Shown: positions 1 through 9,300 of the stretch, one piece after another
Layout: every line of letters starts with the position of its first letter
Numbering within the stretch: position 1 is the stretch's first letter
Assembly: GCF_000156195.1 (NCBI RefSeq)
Contig: NZ_GG688332.1
Location: 54,557-118,556 of the forward strand
Length of the DNA stretch: 64,000 nucleotides
Direction of reading: 5' to 3'
DNA from: Bacteroides finegoldii DSM 17565
Lineage (GTDB): Bacteria > Bacteroidota > Bacteroidia > Bacteroidales > Bacteroidaceae
Notes under the pieces: generated by a model
Databases searched by the model: none
The model's input: only the letters and a program-made list of their open reading frames with translations
Told to the model about the DNA's origin: nothing
Position numbers and translations under genes: made by a program

Positions 1-657
1 CCGAAGCAACTTCATTCATCCTACAGGAACAGGCTTGCACTATCCTCTGATTACCAAAGACGTTTCTCGGTCATACAGACAGTCCTTGAGCAAGGGAAGA
101 ATTTATTTGCAGGCAAAAAAGTGTCCAACCGTATCGTGAGTATCGACCGGCATTACCTTCGCCCCATTATCAGAGGCAAGGAAACCAAATCCGTTGAATT
201 CGGAGCCAAAGTCAACAATATACAGATAGACGGAATCTCCTTAATAGAACATATCTCCTTTAAGGCTTTTAACGAAGGAGTACGTTTGAAAGACTGTATT
301 CATCTGCAACAACAACTGACCGGGGTTAGGGTTAAGGCGCTTGCGGCGGATTCAATCTATGCCAATAATGCCAACCGGAAATTTTGTACTAAATATCATA
401 TAAGTACTTCCTTTAAGCGTAAGGGCAGAGCTGCCAAAGATGAGCCGCTTCGGAGAATCTTACGGTCGGAACTCAGCCGTGAAAGAGCTACCCGCCTGGA
501 AGGAAGTTTTGGAACGCAGAAACAACATTACTCACTGGCCAGGATAAAAGCTAGAAACAGGAAAACGGAAGTACTTTGGATTTTCTTTGGGATACATACA
601 GCCAATGCGGTATGTATGATAGAAAAGGTCGAAAAGAAAAAAAGAAAGGCAGCATAA
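1..657 (+). mobile_element. IS1182-like DDE transposase, C-terminal part (cut by window edge)
   Basis: The reading frame is open from base 1, so the start lies outside the window. The visible ~218 residues look like the catalytic C-terminal half of an IS1182/IS5-type DDE transposase: an Asp in the stretch ALAADSIYANN is the likely second catalytic residue, and a Glu in RLEGSFGTQK fits the last one. The tail is lysine-rich (EKKKRKAA), and no frameshift is visible. I cannot tell whether the element is complete, because its left end is missing. No terminal inverted repeat could be assigned on the right; the element probably ends between 657 and about 800, before a strong hairpin. Confidence 0.8.
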
Positions 658-800
658 TCTGACTAAAATAACAGGAAAAACAGGAGAGGTTTTAACTTCC
701 CCTAAAAAAGACATGTACATAATGCATGGGTGGGAAGGAAAAAACAAGAATATGTAAACAATATTCTACAAAAAAGATAGAAGACTAGGAGAGTTGAACG

Positions 801-852
801 AAAAAATCAAGAGAAGAGCTTTGCTTTACGTGAGCTTTTCTCTTGATTTTTT
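801..852. terminator. Strong bidirectional intrinsic terminator
   Basis: Arms 801-820 and 833-852 are inverted repeats matching at 19 of 20 positions, with a 12-base loop. The arms carry A6 at the left and T6 at the right, so a U-tract follows the stem on either strand. It sits between the plus-strand transposase and the minus-strand alpha-galactosidase, which converge here. Confidence 0.8.
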
Positions 853-970
853 AGAAAGAGGAACATTTACTGAATATCCCTTTATAAATGCAGAATTGGT
901 AGTACAGCCAGTAAAGATAAAATAACCTGCAAAGACTATTTTATCTTTACTTTAAATATTCTCCTATATT

Positions 971-3127
971 TTATTCTGCTTTAATTTCAATAACACGGCT
1001 ATTCAACTGTCGTGTAGTGAAAACGTTCAAACCGACATTCATCAGATATTCACCGGAGAAAAGCTGACCATTATCTTTCAAAGAAGAACTACTACCGGAC
1101 ATCATGTTAATTTCCTTCACACGATACATCTGATCTGAATTCAATCCTTGTAAACGGACAGGTAATGTTTTTTCTCCATAACGAGGATGAATATCAAAAG
1201 CAAAAACCACGGCTGTTTTCCTATCTTTCCCCACATACATGGAAGAAGTATGGTTGCTGCCATAAGGAGAAACAAGACGATACAAATCACCATCAAGAAT
1301 AACAGGCTTCAAGCGATTATAGTTCTTGACTGCCTGAACACAATACAAGTGATCGCTCTGACTCATATCATCCAACTTAATATCAAATCCCAATTTACAC
1401 ATCATAGCAACATCCGTACGGAACTTAATGCTGGTTCCACGATTCCAAGTGGTAACATGAGCACACAGTGTTTTACTGGGAAATACCTGCGAAAATCCCC
1501 ATTGGATAAAAAGACGTTCGATAGGATCAGTATTGTCGCTTGGCCAAAATTCTGTAAAATATTTCAAGGCTTCATAATCAGAACGTCCGCCACCACCGGA
1601 ACACAACATCATAGGAAGATCAGGGTACTTCGCCTTGATTCTGTCCAACACTTTATAGAGTCCACGCACATAATCAATATACAAATGAGACTGGTTTTCT
1701 TTCAGATACATTGAATAAATGTTTGTAATAGGGCTATTGCAGTCCCATTTGAAGAAAGCAATACCCGGATACTTGGTCATCAACTTATCTACCACGCCGA
1801 ATACATGATCCTGCACTTTCGGATTACTAAGATCAAGCACCATTTGGTTGCGGAAATAATATTCATCGCGGTTAGGCAGATGAATCACCCAATCTTTATG
1901 GTTTTCATAAAGCTCGCTCTTGGGATTCACCATCTCCGGCTCTATCCACAAACCGAATTTAATGCCTTTCTTTTGTGATTCTTCGACAAGACGTCCGATT
2001 CCGTTCGGAAGTTTGTCTGCCGTTTCTTCCCAGTCACCCAATCCCTGACGGTCACTGCTACGAGGATACTTATTAGCAAACCAGCCGTCATCCAACAGAA
2101 ACATATCCACTCCCAATTTGGTAGCCTCATCTATCAGACCGATCAGTTTATTTTCATCGAAAGTAAAATAAGTTGCTTCCCAATTATTTAATAAAGTCAT
2201 GCGTGTTTCACCACCCTTCTTTACCTGATGATTGCGTGCCCAATCATGAAAACTACGGCTAGCCTCACCCTTACCCTGACAACTATAAGTGAAATAGAAA
2301 TCCGGAGTACGGAAAACTTCGTTGGCGGGAAGTTTATATTCAGAAGCATACGGGTTAATACCACTGATGATGCGCAACTCATTCTTATTGTCCACCTCGA
2401 AAATAAAACGGAAATTGCCTGTCCATCCCAAAGTACCTACAAGCACTTCACCTGCATTCTCCTGTGAAGGATTACCTAAAGACAGTTGGAAAAAAGGAGA
2501 AACAAACAAATTGGCACGTGTACCCAATTTTGTATCCACCACTTTCTTACCAAAATCCAGTTCCCTTTCGGTTATATTGGCTTCATGTGCCCAGTCGCCG
2601 GAAAATTCAGTCAGAAAATATCTGCTACTATTCAGGTGCAGCATGGAAGAAGCGTATTTACTAAGGGTAACAGGTTTCTTCTCCTGATGGCTGATTTCAC
2701 TGAAAGTACGGATGATATTCTCTTTGCCGTAAGCTATATAATGAAGCTTCACTGTAACGGGGTATTTATCATCTTTGAGTGTAATCACCGTCTCGTTGAC
2801 TCCGTCACCTTTCGGTTCGTTCGAATGCTCCACATACTTAAGCAGCAATGAAGAGTTGTTATCATTATGCCGCATGTGGATAGCCGGTTCAAAGTAATCT
2901 TCCATACCATGAGTCAGATAAGCTTCGGTTCCCTGCGGAAGAAATTGTATATCAGAGTCATGGTTCAGTCTTTTACCAAGATACTTCTGATACAAACGCC
3001 CGTTATCCCCCACCTGATAAATCAGGCTGGTCCGTTCTGTTTCTATCTTAATTAGAGGCCTATCGGAAGCCTGTAAAATAGAAATAGAACCCAATAACAA
3101 AAAAAATAAGAATGATTTTAGTTTCAT
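971..3127 (-). CDS. GH36 alpha-galactosidase, secreted
   Basis: 718 residues, with a signal peptide of about 20 residues (cut near LQA-SDR), so it acts in the periplasm or at the outer surface. Family 36 enzymes release alpha-1,6-linked galactose from raffinose-type sugars and galactomannan by a retaining mechanism. The expected nucleophile is Asp462 in FFKWDCNSP and the acid/base lies in WPSDNTDP (about Asp531-534). Other family features are LLDDGWF (about 344-350) and IEPEMVNP (about 395-402). Length and order (beta-sandwich, TIM barrel from about 310, C-terminal sheet) are normal. nadA lies 21 bases upstream on the same strand, so read-through from nadA is possible although the functions are unrelated. 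No SusCD pair adjoins it. Confidence 0.93.
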   Translation of the reverse strand: MKLKSFLFFLLLGSISILQASDRPLIKIETERTSLIYQVGDNGRLYQKYLGKRLNHDSDIQFLPQGTEAYLTHGMEDYFEPAIHMRHNDNNSSLLLKYVEHSNEPKGDGVNETVITLKDDKYPVTVKLHYIAYGKENIIRTFSEISHQEKKPVTLSKYASSMLHLNSSRYFLTEFSGDWAHEANITERELDFGKKVVDTKLGTRANLFVSPFFQLSLGNPSQENAGEVLVGTLGWTGNFRFIFEVDNKNELRIISGINPYASEYKLPANEVFRTPDFYFTYSCQGKGEASRSFHDWARNHQVKKGGETRMTLLNNWEATYFTFDENKLIGLIDEATKLGVDMFLLDDGWFANKYPRSSDRQGLGDWEETADKLPNGIGRLVEESQKKGIKFGLWIEPEMVNPKSELYENHKDWVIHLPNRDEYYFRNQMVLDLSNPKVQDHVFGVVDKLMTKYPGIAFFKWDCNSPITNIYSMYLKENQSHLYIDYVRGLYKVLDRIKAKYPDLPMMLCSGGGGRSDYEALKYFTEFWPSDNTDPIERLFIQWGFSQVFPSKTLCAHVTTWNRGTSIKFRTDVAMMCKLGFDIKLDDMSQSDHLYCVQAVKNYNRLKPVILDGDLYRLVSPYGSNHTSSMYVGKDRKTAVVFAFDIHPRYGEKTLPVRLQGLNSDQMYRVKEINMMSGSSSSLKDNGQLFSGEYLMNVGLNVFTTRQLNSRVIEIKAE

Positions 3128-3148
3128 AGTATATTAGATTCTATAATT

Positions 3149-4087
3149 TTATAATCCCAACTTAGCCGAAATCTCCAACATCCGCTGAATCGGCTTCACT
3201 GCTTTCTTCGCTACTTCCGGATCTACCGTTATTTCCGGTGCTTCATTCTTCAAACACTCATAGAGCTTCTCTAACGTATTCAACCGCATGAAGCTACACT
3301 CGTTACATCCGCACGTACTATCGTTCGGAGGAGCAGGAATAAACGTTGTCTGCGGACACTTCTTTTGCATCTCATGCAAGATACCCGATTCGGTAGCCAC
3401 AATATACGTGTTTTCCGGGTGGTTCACGGCATACTTCAACAAAGCAGCTGTAGATCCTACCACATCAGCCAGTTTCAAAACTGTGCTCTTACATTCGGGA
3501 TGTGCCAGCACTAATGCTTCGGGATGCTGCGTCTTCAATTCCACAATCTTTTCAACAGAGAACTGTTCATGCACATGACAGGCACCGTCCCAAAGCAACA
3601 TATTCCGGTTCGTAACTGAGTTGATATAATTCCCCAGATTCCTATCTGGGCCAAAGATTATTTTCTCATCTTTTGGGAAACTTTCCACGATCTGCTTCGC
3701 ATTGGTGGAAGTCACCACCACATCAGTCACCGCTTTCACCGCAGCTGTTGTATTGACATAAGAAATAACGGTGTATCCCGGATGCTCTTTGACAAACTGC
3801 GCAAACTGATCCGCCGGACAACTGTCCGCCAACGAACAACCTGCCGCCATGTCGGGCACCAGCACTTTCTTGTCCGGACAAAGCACTTTTGCCGTTTCCC
3901 CCATAAAGTGGACGCCACACATCACAATAATGTCCGCTTCCGTTTTGGCTGCCCATTGAGCCAATGCCAAACTGTCGCCAACATAATCAGCGATGTCTTG
4001 TATTTCCCCCTTCTGGTAGTAGTGTCCCAGAATGATTGCATTCTTTTCTTTCTTTAGCTCGTTAATAGCCTTTATGAGTTCATTCAT
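3149..4087 (-). CDS. nadA: Quinolinate synthase A
   Basis: 312 residues, normal for NadA. It condenses iminoaspartate with dihydroxyacetone phosphate to quinolinate, the second step of de novo NAD synthesis, using a 4Fe-4S cluster in the cytosol. Candidate cluster ligands are Cys84 (AAGCSLAD), Cys170 (DGACHVHE) and a cysteine of the CGCNEC run (259-264). Further family signatures are GHYYQKGEIQDIADYVGDSL near the N-terminus and LAHPECK near residue 195. Its partner nadB is about 37 kb away in this window, also on the minus strand, so the two are not in one operon here. The next gene downstream is the alpha-galactosidase after a 21-base gap. Confidence 0.97.
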   Translation of the reverse strand: MNELIKAINELKKEKNAIILGHYYQKGEIQDIADYVGDSLALAQWAAKTEADIIVMCGVHFMGETAKVLCPDKKVLVPDMAAGCSLADSCPADQFAQFVKEHPGYTVISYVNTTAAVKAVTDVVVTSTNAKQIVESFPKDEKIIFGPDRNLGNYINSVTNRNMLLWDGACHVHEQFSVEKIVELKTQHPEALVLAHPECKSTVLKLADVVGSTAALLKYAVNHPENTYIVATESGILHEMQKKCPQTTFIPAPPNDSTCGCNECSFMRLNTLEKLYECLKNEAPEITVDPEVAKKAVKPIQRMLEISAKLGL

Positions 4088-4550
4088 AATAATATTCTTA
4101 TTTCTTTCCTTTTAAAAAAAATCCTTTGTTAGTGATGATAGCCTGTTAATAATGTTAGCAAATAAATATGATTTTTCTTGCCGGATAAGTTATTAGTCCA
4201 TATTTCTGTTTTATGAGTTGGTTATGAACTGATGTAAAGGACAAGATATTCTATCCTACTTACTTCATTATCAATGAAAGCATCGTTAAATACCATCAAA
4301 TGGAAGTTTGCTATTAACTCCCTGTTGATAAAGTGCAAAGTTAAAAACTTTATGGATATAAACAGGCAGATAAGTGCTGAAAAATATGTTTATGTCTGTG
4401 TAGAAAGTTTTGGGTTAGTTTTTTGGAATGTTCATAACGAAGGCCTCTTATACCTTCTTTTGAATAATGCAAGAATTATTTTTCAAAATCTTTGCCGATA
4501 GTTTTGACAGGTTTTAAACCGTTATCAACACCTTGTTAACTGAAAAGAAT
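4088..4550. other. AT-rich intergenic stretch between nadA and the SpoU gene
   Basis: About 460 bases separate the divergent nadA and methyltransferase starts. It should hold the nadA promoter, but I see no clear TAnnTTTG element on the minus strand. The only open frame worth naming (4274-4501, plus) has no ribosome site or recognisable motif and is not called. Words of the type TGTTGATAA / TTATCAACA occur at about 4323 and 4522, and GTTAATAA at about 4146. No RNA gene was seen. Confidence 0.5.
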
Positions 4551-4558
4551 TACCTTTG
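4551..4558 (+). promoter_or_regulatory. Bacteroides -7 promoter element for the SpoU methyltransferase
   Basis: TACCTTTG matches the Bacteroides TAnnTTTG consensus 30 bases before the ATG at 4589. A good -33 box at the expected distance is not evident. Confidence 0.5.
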
Positions 4559-4588
4559 TGGACAAGAACATAGTAAAAGAAAAGACGT

Positions 4589-5116
4589 ATGCGTAAACTG
4601 AAAATAACAGAACTGAACCGTATCAGTGCCGAAGAGTTTAAACAGGTTGAAAAACTGCCCCTGGTGGTAGTGCTGGACGATATTCGTAGTTTGCACAATA
4701 TAGGTTCTGTGTTCCGCACTTCGGATGCTTTCCGTATTGAATGTATCTATCTGTGTGGTATAACGGCCACTCCTCCACACCCTGAAATGCATAAGACTGC
4801 ACTGGGTGCAGAATTCACTGTCGACTGGAAGTATGTTAATAACGCTGTTGATGCTGTTGATAACCTCAAAAACGAAGGGTATATCGTTTATTCTGTAGAA
4901 CAGGCGGAAGGAAGCATTATGTTGGACGAACTGGAACTGGATAAGACTAGAAAATATGCTATCGTAATGGGAAACGAGGTGAAAGGGGTACAACAAGAGG
5001 TTATTGACCATTCGGATGGTTGTATAGAGATTCCTCAATACGGAACGAAACACTCTTTGAATGTTTCCGTAACAACCGGTATTGTGATTTGGGATTTGTT
5101 CAAAAAGTTACGTTAA
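4589..5116 (+). CDS. SpoU/TrmH-family RNA 2'-O-methyltransferase
   Basis: 175 residues forming a bare SPOUT catalytic domain without the L30e-like substrate-binding extension of larger TrmH/RlmB proteins. The three SpoU motifs are present: motif 1 around residues 30-50 (LHNIGSVFRTSDAF), motif 2 around 125-133 (IVMGNEVKGV), and motif 3 around 147-165 (IPQYGTKHSLNVSVTTG). The enzyme transfers methyl from SAM to a ribose 2'-OH in tRNA or rRNA; the target base cannot be predicted from sequence. It is monocistronic by position, with an AT-rich 360-base spacer downstream. Confidence 0.92.
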   Translation: MRKLKITELNRISAEEFKQVEKLPLVVVLDDIRSLHNIGSVFRTSDAFRIECIYLCGITATPPHPEMHKTALGAEFTVDWKYVNNAVDAVDNLKNEGYIVYSVEQAEGSIMLDELELDKTRKYAIVMGNEVKGVQQEVIDHSDGCIEIPQYGTKHSLNVSVTTGIVIWDLFKKLR

Positions 5117-5278
5117 TAGCCATAATATAGGATTGGTTAATAAGTTGTTTATAACGAGTTAATAGCTTAGTTAATTCATTTATAATCAATAACTATGTAT
5201 TGTTTATAACTATATGGAGCCATGTTGATTCTATGGGTATTGGGTAGTTATTATTATAGTTGTTGATAGTGCGTTTTC

Positions 5279-5316
5279 AGGCTGTTAATACTTGAGTTGT
5301 CAGGTATTAACAGCCT
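5279..5316. repeat. 13-bp perfect inverted repeat
   Basis: Arm 5279-5291 (AGGCTGTTAATAC) is exactly complementary to arm 5304-5316, with a 12-base loop. It is not followed by a T-run, so it is a poor intrinsic terminator. It may be a protein-binding palindrome or a hairpin in the 3' UTR of the SpoU gene. Confidence 0.6.
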
Positions 5317-5440
5317 ATATGATAAGTATTAATAGCTGGGAACTCAAGTATTAACTTCTGAGAAAACAGAAATTAATACCTTGCAGGAAGCTTGTTAATT
5401 CTTGAAATGATAACTAGTAGGGTTGAGTAGTTGATAAATT

Positions 5441-5469
5441 GGCTTATAAGGTTGATAAACTTATAAGCC
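5441..5469 (-). terminator. Hairpin after the DUF4294 gene
   Basis: Arms 5441-5450 and 5460-5469 (GGCTTATAAG) pair perfectly around a 9-base loop, 9 bases beyond the stop of the minus-strand DUF4294 gene. The run after the stem on that strand is only moderately T-rich, so termination is plausible but not strong. Confidence 0.45.
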
Positions 5470-5477
5470 GATTGATT

Positions 5478-6083
5478 TTAGATCTGTCCGTTCTCTACCA
5501 TCAACACCACACGTTCTGTTAGTTTATCCTCACCTTGCGGATCATATTCTTTTTTTAAACTGGCTCCGAATAATGCAGCAAAAGTCTGATAGAATCCCGC
5601 TTTGAAAGGTCCCATAAATGCTTTCACCAGTTCATAGCTGGTAGAATTGCTTTGGCGGTCTATTAATTTAATCAACAGTTTTCCCTGTGCAAAAGAAAGT
5701 TTCTTCATTCGGGGAGTATATTGCTCTTTCAATCCTTTTTCAACCCGTTTGATATGTTTTTGACGGGCTTTCTCATTGGGTAATGTCTGAAGATATTCGT
5801 AAGTTTCGATGATGGCTTGGTTAATTTCTCTGGAGATAGGATATACCTTTTTCACATTGCGGATCAGGCGATAATATTCCTGGCGTTCTTTTTCATTCTT
5901 GAATTTCAACGGACGGAAAATATACACAGTTCTTAACTGGACACATGGAATGGTATCTCCATTGTAGATACACATCGGAACCAAATATCCATTGATGCTT
6001 TGTTTTTCTTGAGCTTGCAGGCGCAACGAACAACAAACAATAGCAAACAGCGTCATTACTACTATGTTAAGCCTCCTTTTCAC
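5478..6083 (-). CDS. DUF4294 domain protein, exported
   Basis: 201 residues. The N-terminus (about 25 residues ending LRLQAQ) is a Sec signal peptide, so the protein is probably periplasmic. The rest fits the Bacteroidota family DUF4294, whose function is not known to me. Visible features are a charged helical middle (KNEKERQEYYRLIRNVKKVYP, split here at about 63-83) and a stretch LLIKLIDRQ typical of the family. A TATTTTTG element at 6088-6095 on the minus strand is so close to this ATG that translation could begin at the later Met (6056). It faces the SpoU gene across the AT-rich spacer and diverges from the helix-hairpin-helix gene. Confidence 0.8.
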   Translation of the reverse strand: MKRRLNIVVMTLFAIVCCSLRLQAQEKQSINGYLVPMCIYNGDTIPCVQLRTVYIFRPLKFKNEKERQEYYRLIRNVKKVYPISREINQAIIETYEYLQTLPNEKARQKHIKRVEKGLKEQYTPRMKKLSFAQGKLLIKLIDRQSNSTSYELVKAFMGPFKAGFYQTFAALFGASLKKEYDPQGEDKLTERVVLMVENGQI

Positions 6084-6148
6084 GATACAAAAATAGAATT
6101 AAAATTTTATTATTCAGACATTTCTCTTCGATGTTAACCTATTTAAAG

Positions 6149-6156
6149 TATCTTTG
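6149..6156 (+). promoter_or_regulatory. -7 promoter element for the helix-hairpin-helix gene
   Basis: TATCTTTG, a full TAnnTTTG match, lies 45 bases before the ATG at 6201. A TTCG at 6127-6130 could serve as a weak -33 box with an 18-base spacer. Confidence 0.6.
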
Positions 6157-6200
6157 CGGCCTTATCTGTTAAAAAGCAGGAAGAATAAACCATTTTATTG

Positions 6201-8249
6201 ATGAAAACTATTCAACTTTTACGGTTGATAAGTATTATAAACAGCCTGTTAATAATTCCTGCTTGTAGTGCTCAAAACCCTTCTGAAAGTCTTTTAGAAG
6301 ATGTTCTTGAAGATTTATCTGTTAATAACGATATTAATAACTCTGTTAATACTCTTAATTGGGAAAATGAATTGGAAGAACTTTCCAATCGTATGCAAGA
6401 ACCAGTTAATTTGAATGTTGCTACCCGTGAACAACTCGAACAGTTTCCTTTCCTTAGTGATATTCAGATTGAACATCTGTTGGCCTACATCTATATACAT
6501 GGACAGATGAAAACCATCTATGAACTTCAACTGGTAGAAGAGATGGATAAGCAAACAATCCAGTATTTACTGCCTTTCGTCTGTATAAAAGCTATTAACA
6601 ATGAATCTGCTTTCCGGTGGAAAAGCCTGTTGAAAAACGCAGCGAAGTATGGAAAGAATGAACTCTTAACCCGCTTTGATATACCATTTTATAAGCGAAA
6701 AGGTTATGAACATACCTATTTAGGACCTTCTGTTTATAACTCTGTGAAATACAGTTTCCGGTATAGTGACCGGCTCTATGCAGGAGTCGTTGCTGAAAAA
6801 GATGCCGGAGAACCTTTTGGAGCTTTACACAATCGCTACGGCTATGATTATTACTCCTTTTATCTGTTATTAAAAGATTGTGGACGGTTAAAAGCATTAG
6901 CTGTTGGTAACTATCGGCTTAGTTTCGGACAAGGATTAGTGATTAGCACTGATTATTTGATGGGAAAAACAATCTATGCCTCTTCTTTCAACAATCGTAA
7001 TTGTGGGATAAAGAAACACTCTTCCAGTGACGAATACAACTATTTTCGAGGAGTAGCTGCCACTGTTTCTTTGACAAAAGATTGGGATATTTCTGGTTTC
7101 TATTCACACCGTTCTCTGGATGGAGTAATCACTGATGGAACAATCACTTCTATCTACAAAACCGGGCTGCATCGAAGTCAAAAGGAAGCGGATAAAAAGA
7201 ACCTGTTCACCATGCAATTAACAGGTGGACACGTGAGTTATCAACACAACCGTATCCGATTGGGTATCACCGGTATTTACTACCTTTTCAACCGACTATA
7301 CGAACCGGAATTAACAGGTTATTCCAAATACAATCTTCATGGAAATAACTTCTATAATCTGGGAATAGATTATGCTTACCGCTGGCATCGTTTTTCTTTT
7401 CAAGGAGAAACAGCCATCGGAAAACAAGGTTGGGCTTCTTTGAACCGTTTGCAATATTCACCGGTTCAAAACACTCAAATCATGTTGATACATCGGTTTT
7501 ATTCTTATGACTATTGGACTATGTTTGCCCATTCATTCGGTGAAGGAAGTACGACACAAAATGAACAGGGATATTATATCGGCTTGGAAACTTCTCCTTT
7601 TGCTTATTGGAAGTTTTTCGCCTCATTCGATTTATTTTCCTTTCCGTGGAAAAAATACAGAGTGAATAAACCCTCCCGCGGAACAGATGCTCTGTTCCAA
7701 ACCACTTTTACTCCATACAGCAATTTATCCATGTATCTAAGGTATCGTTATAAACAAAAAGAGCGTGACTGGACAGGTAGTAAAGGAACACTAACACTTC
7801 CTATTTTTCACCATCAACTTCGCTATCGTTTGAACTATTCTTTGGGAGATGTGTTAAGCAGTCGTACAACTTTAGATTATAATCATTTTCATTCTCAGGA
7901 CAGAGCTGCTAATAAAGGATATCAGGTTACACAAATGATATCCTCCCAACTGCCTTGGGCCAGGCTGTTTGCTGACGTTCAGGGCAGTTACTTTTTTACA
8001 GACGATTATGACTCGCGTGTATATGCTTCGGAAAGCGGATTGCTTTATACGTTTTATACTCCGTCTTTTCAAGGTCGTGGATTCCGGTGTAGTATCCGTT
8101 TGAGATATGAACTGAACAGACACTTTCTATTGATAACCAAGTTTGGAGAAACCATTTATTTAGACCGGAATGAGATTGGTTCCGGCAATGATTTAATCTA
8201 TGGAAATAAAAAAGCAGATGTACAAATGCAACTACGTATTAAGTTTTAA
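6201..8249 (+). CDS. Helix-hairpin-helix domain protein, outer-membrane type
   Basis: 682 residues from the ATG at 6201; a TTG directly before it is in frame but unlikely as start. A signal peptide or lipoprotein signal is visible (IIPACSAQN). Residues about 60-140 hold ComEA-like helix-hairpin-helix segments (LNVATREQLEQFPFLSDIQ, then a second unit around YELQLVEEMDKQTIQYLLP). The remaining ~540 residues are rich in aromatic alternating strands (many YxY and FxF patterns) and end in the strand VQMQLRIKF with a C-terminal Phe, as in outer-membrane beta-barrels. Such proteins are common in Bacteroidota, with no established role. The gene is monocistronic, and the sigma-factor gene follows after 43 bases with its own -7 box. 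Confidence 0.82.
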   Translation: MKTIQLLRLISIINSLLIIPACSAQNPSESLLEDVLEDLSVNNDINNSVNTLNWENELEELSNRMQEPVNLNVATREQLEQFPFLSDIQIEHLLAYIYIHGQMKTIYELQLVEEMDKQTIQYLLPFVCIKAINNESAFRWKSLLKNAAKYGKNELLTRFDIPFYKRKGYEHTYLGPSVYNSVKYSFRYSDRLYAGVVAEKDAGEPFGALHNRYGYDYYSFYLLLKDCGRLKALAVGNYRLSFGQGLVISTDYLMGKTIYASSFNNRNCGIKKHSSSDEYNYFRGVAATVSLTKDWDISGFYSHRSLDGVITDGTITSIYKTGLHRSQKEADKKNLFTMQLTGGHVSYQHNRIRLGITGIYYLFNRLYEPELTGYSKYNLHGNNFYNLGIDYAYRWHRFSFQGETAIGKQGWASLNRLQYSPVQNTQIMLIHRFYSYDYWTMFAHSFGEGSTTQNEQGYYIGLETSPFAYWKFFASFDLFSFPWKKYRVNKPSRGTDALFQTTFTPYSNLSMYLRYRYKQKERDWTGSKGTLTLPIFHHQLRYRLNYSLGDVLSSRTTLDYNHFHSQDRAANKGYQVTQMISSQLPWARLFADVQGSYFFTDDYDSRVYASESGLLYTFYTPSFQGRGFRCSIRLRYELNRHFLLITKFGETIYLDRNEIGSGNDLIYGNKKADVQMQLRIKF

Positions 8250-8251
8250 TG

Positions 8252-8259
8252 TATATTTG
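8252..8259 (+). promoter_or_regulatory. -7 promoter element for the ECF sigma gene
   Basis: TATATTTG matches TAnnTTTG and lies 33 bases before the sigma-factor ATG (8293), immediately after the preceding stop codon. This suggests housekeeping transcription of the sigma/anti-sigma pair. Confidence 0.55.
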
Positions 8260-8292
8260 TCTGCCAGAAATAACAGAAGAATACGATATTAA

Positions 8293-8796
8293 ATGGATGA
8301 CAGGGCTACTTTTGACAAAATGTTTAATGAATGGTATGCACAGTTTGTATATTTTGCATACTATTTCATAAATGATGCTGAAGTATGCAGGGATATCGTA
8401 AGTGATGCTTTTGAGTATTTGTGGCGTAATTATGAAAAGATAGAAGAAGCAACGGCGAAAACTTATCTTTATACAATCATCCGTACACGTTGCATAGATT
8501 ACCTTCGCAAGCAAAATATTCATGAAGAATATGTAGAGTTTACTACGCAATTGACTGATAAAATGATAGAAGGCGATTCGCAAAATTCTGATTCTCGTGT
8601 TTTGCGTATTCGTGAAGCTATGAAGAAGTTGACTCCTTATAATTATCATATTTTGGAAGCATGCTATATTCATAATAAGAAATATAAAGAAGTGGCCGAA
8701 GAATTAAATGTAAGTGTTGCGGCTATTCATAAGAATATAGTAAAGGCTTTACGTATTCTTCGCGAAGAATTAGGCCAAAAGGGTAACCGGAATTGA
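8293..8796 (+). CDS. ECF-type RNA polymerase sigma factor
   Basis: 167 residues, the usual ECF length with only regions 2 and 4. Region 2 is at about 20-70 (YFINDAEVCRDIVSDAFEYL, then the TYLYTIIRTRCIDYLRK segment). Region 4 is at about 113-160, with helix-turn-helix YKEVAEELNVSVAAIHKNI. It heads the SusCD island and is followed after 39 bases by the FecR-like anti-sigma gene. The SusC beyond carries an STN domain. This is the known trans-envelope signalling arrangement, in which substrate binding at SusC releases the sigma factor. Because the anti-sigma gene is interrupted, this sigma factor may be poorly controlled. Confidence 0.95.
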   Translation: MDDRATFDKMFNEWYAQFVYFAYYFINDAEVCRDIVSDAFEYLWRNYEKIEEATAKTYLYTIIRTRCIDYLRKQNIHEEYVEFTTQLTDKMIEGDSQNSDSRVLRIREAMKKLTPYNYHILEACYIHNKKYKEVAEELNVSVAAIHKNIVKALRILREELGQKGNRN

Positions 8797-8835
8797 CTTT
8801 AAAACGTAAATATATATAGATTGAATACATTATTT

Positions 8836-9300
8836 ATGGATGAAAAGAATATAAATATAAGCAAGTCGGAAGAAGAACTCCTGGAAATTATGGAGAATCG
8901 TTCGCGTATAACTGCTGGTCAATTGCATAATTTGGAAGAAGATGAGGAATGTTTGCAAGCATGTTCTGATTTGACGGAGGTTGTGATAGAGATGCAGAAA
9001 GAGCAAAATTTACTGGCAATTGATGTCCGGAAAGAACTGGCAGATTTTCGTAATAAACATTCTAAGAATGATCGAAGAAAAAATACACGCATACTGTGGG
9101 CTAGTGTCACAGGTGTAGCGGCGGCTGTTGCTATCATTTTAGTTTTGCGTGCAATGATGATTTCCTCACAACCGGAAATCATTAAAGTGTTTCAAGCCAA
9201 TCATATTGCCCGGGAAGTCACTTTACAAGTGAATGATGAGAAAGAAATAAAGCCATTGAAAGAAGTGGTAGAATCTCTTTCGTCTTACTCTACTGCGTAG
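8836..9300 (+). CDS. FecR-like anti-sigma factor, N-terminal half (ends at in-frame TAG)
   Basis: 154 residues from the ATG at 8836. Residues 1-83 would be cytoplasmic and sigma-binding. Residues about 84-107 (ILWASVTGVAAAVAIILVL) form the single membrane helix. The remaining ~47 residues are the start of the periplasmic part. The frame stops at TAG 9298-9300 and, without any shift, the very next codon continues a normal FecR domain to 10011. Read through, the protein would be 391 residues, a normal length. The simplest reading is a CAG-to-TAG nonsense change. The truncated product would keep the sigma-binding domain and membrane anchor but lose the sensor that contacts the SusC signalling domain. 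Confidence 0.85.
   Translation: MDEKNINISKSEEELLEIMENRSRITAGQLHNLEEDEECLQACSDLTEVVIEMQKEQNLLAIDVRKELADFRNKHSKNDRRKNTRILWASVTGVAAAVAIILVLRAMMISSQPEIIKVFQANHIAREVTLQVNDEKEIKPLKEVVESLSSYSTA

Larger units (their letters stand above)
5117..5477. other. Intergenic stretch rich in GTTAATA / TATTAAC words
   Basis: No gene is seen. The region has at least nine TTAAT-type words, a 13-bp perfect inverted repeat at 5279-5316 and a 10-bp one at 5441-5469. It separates the 3' ends of two converging genes, so promoter function is not required here. No tRNA or other known RNA was recognised. Confidence 0.5.

Noticed and set aside
4274..4501. A 75-codon plus-strand frame between nadA and the SpoU gene
   Set aside because: No ribosome site, no recognisable family and unremarkable composition; it probably arises by chance in AT-rich DNA.
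4088..5477. Possible replication origin (TTATCAACA-like words at about 4323 and 4522, AT-rich)
   Set aside because: Only two imperfect DnaA-box-like words. There is no dnaA, dnaN or gyr gene nearby, and no skew could be computed.
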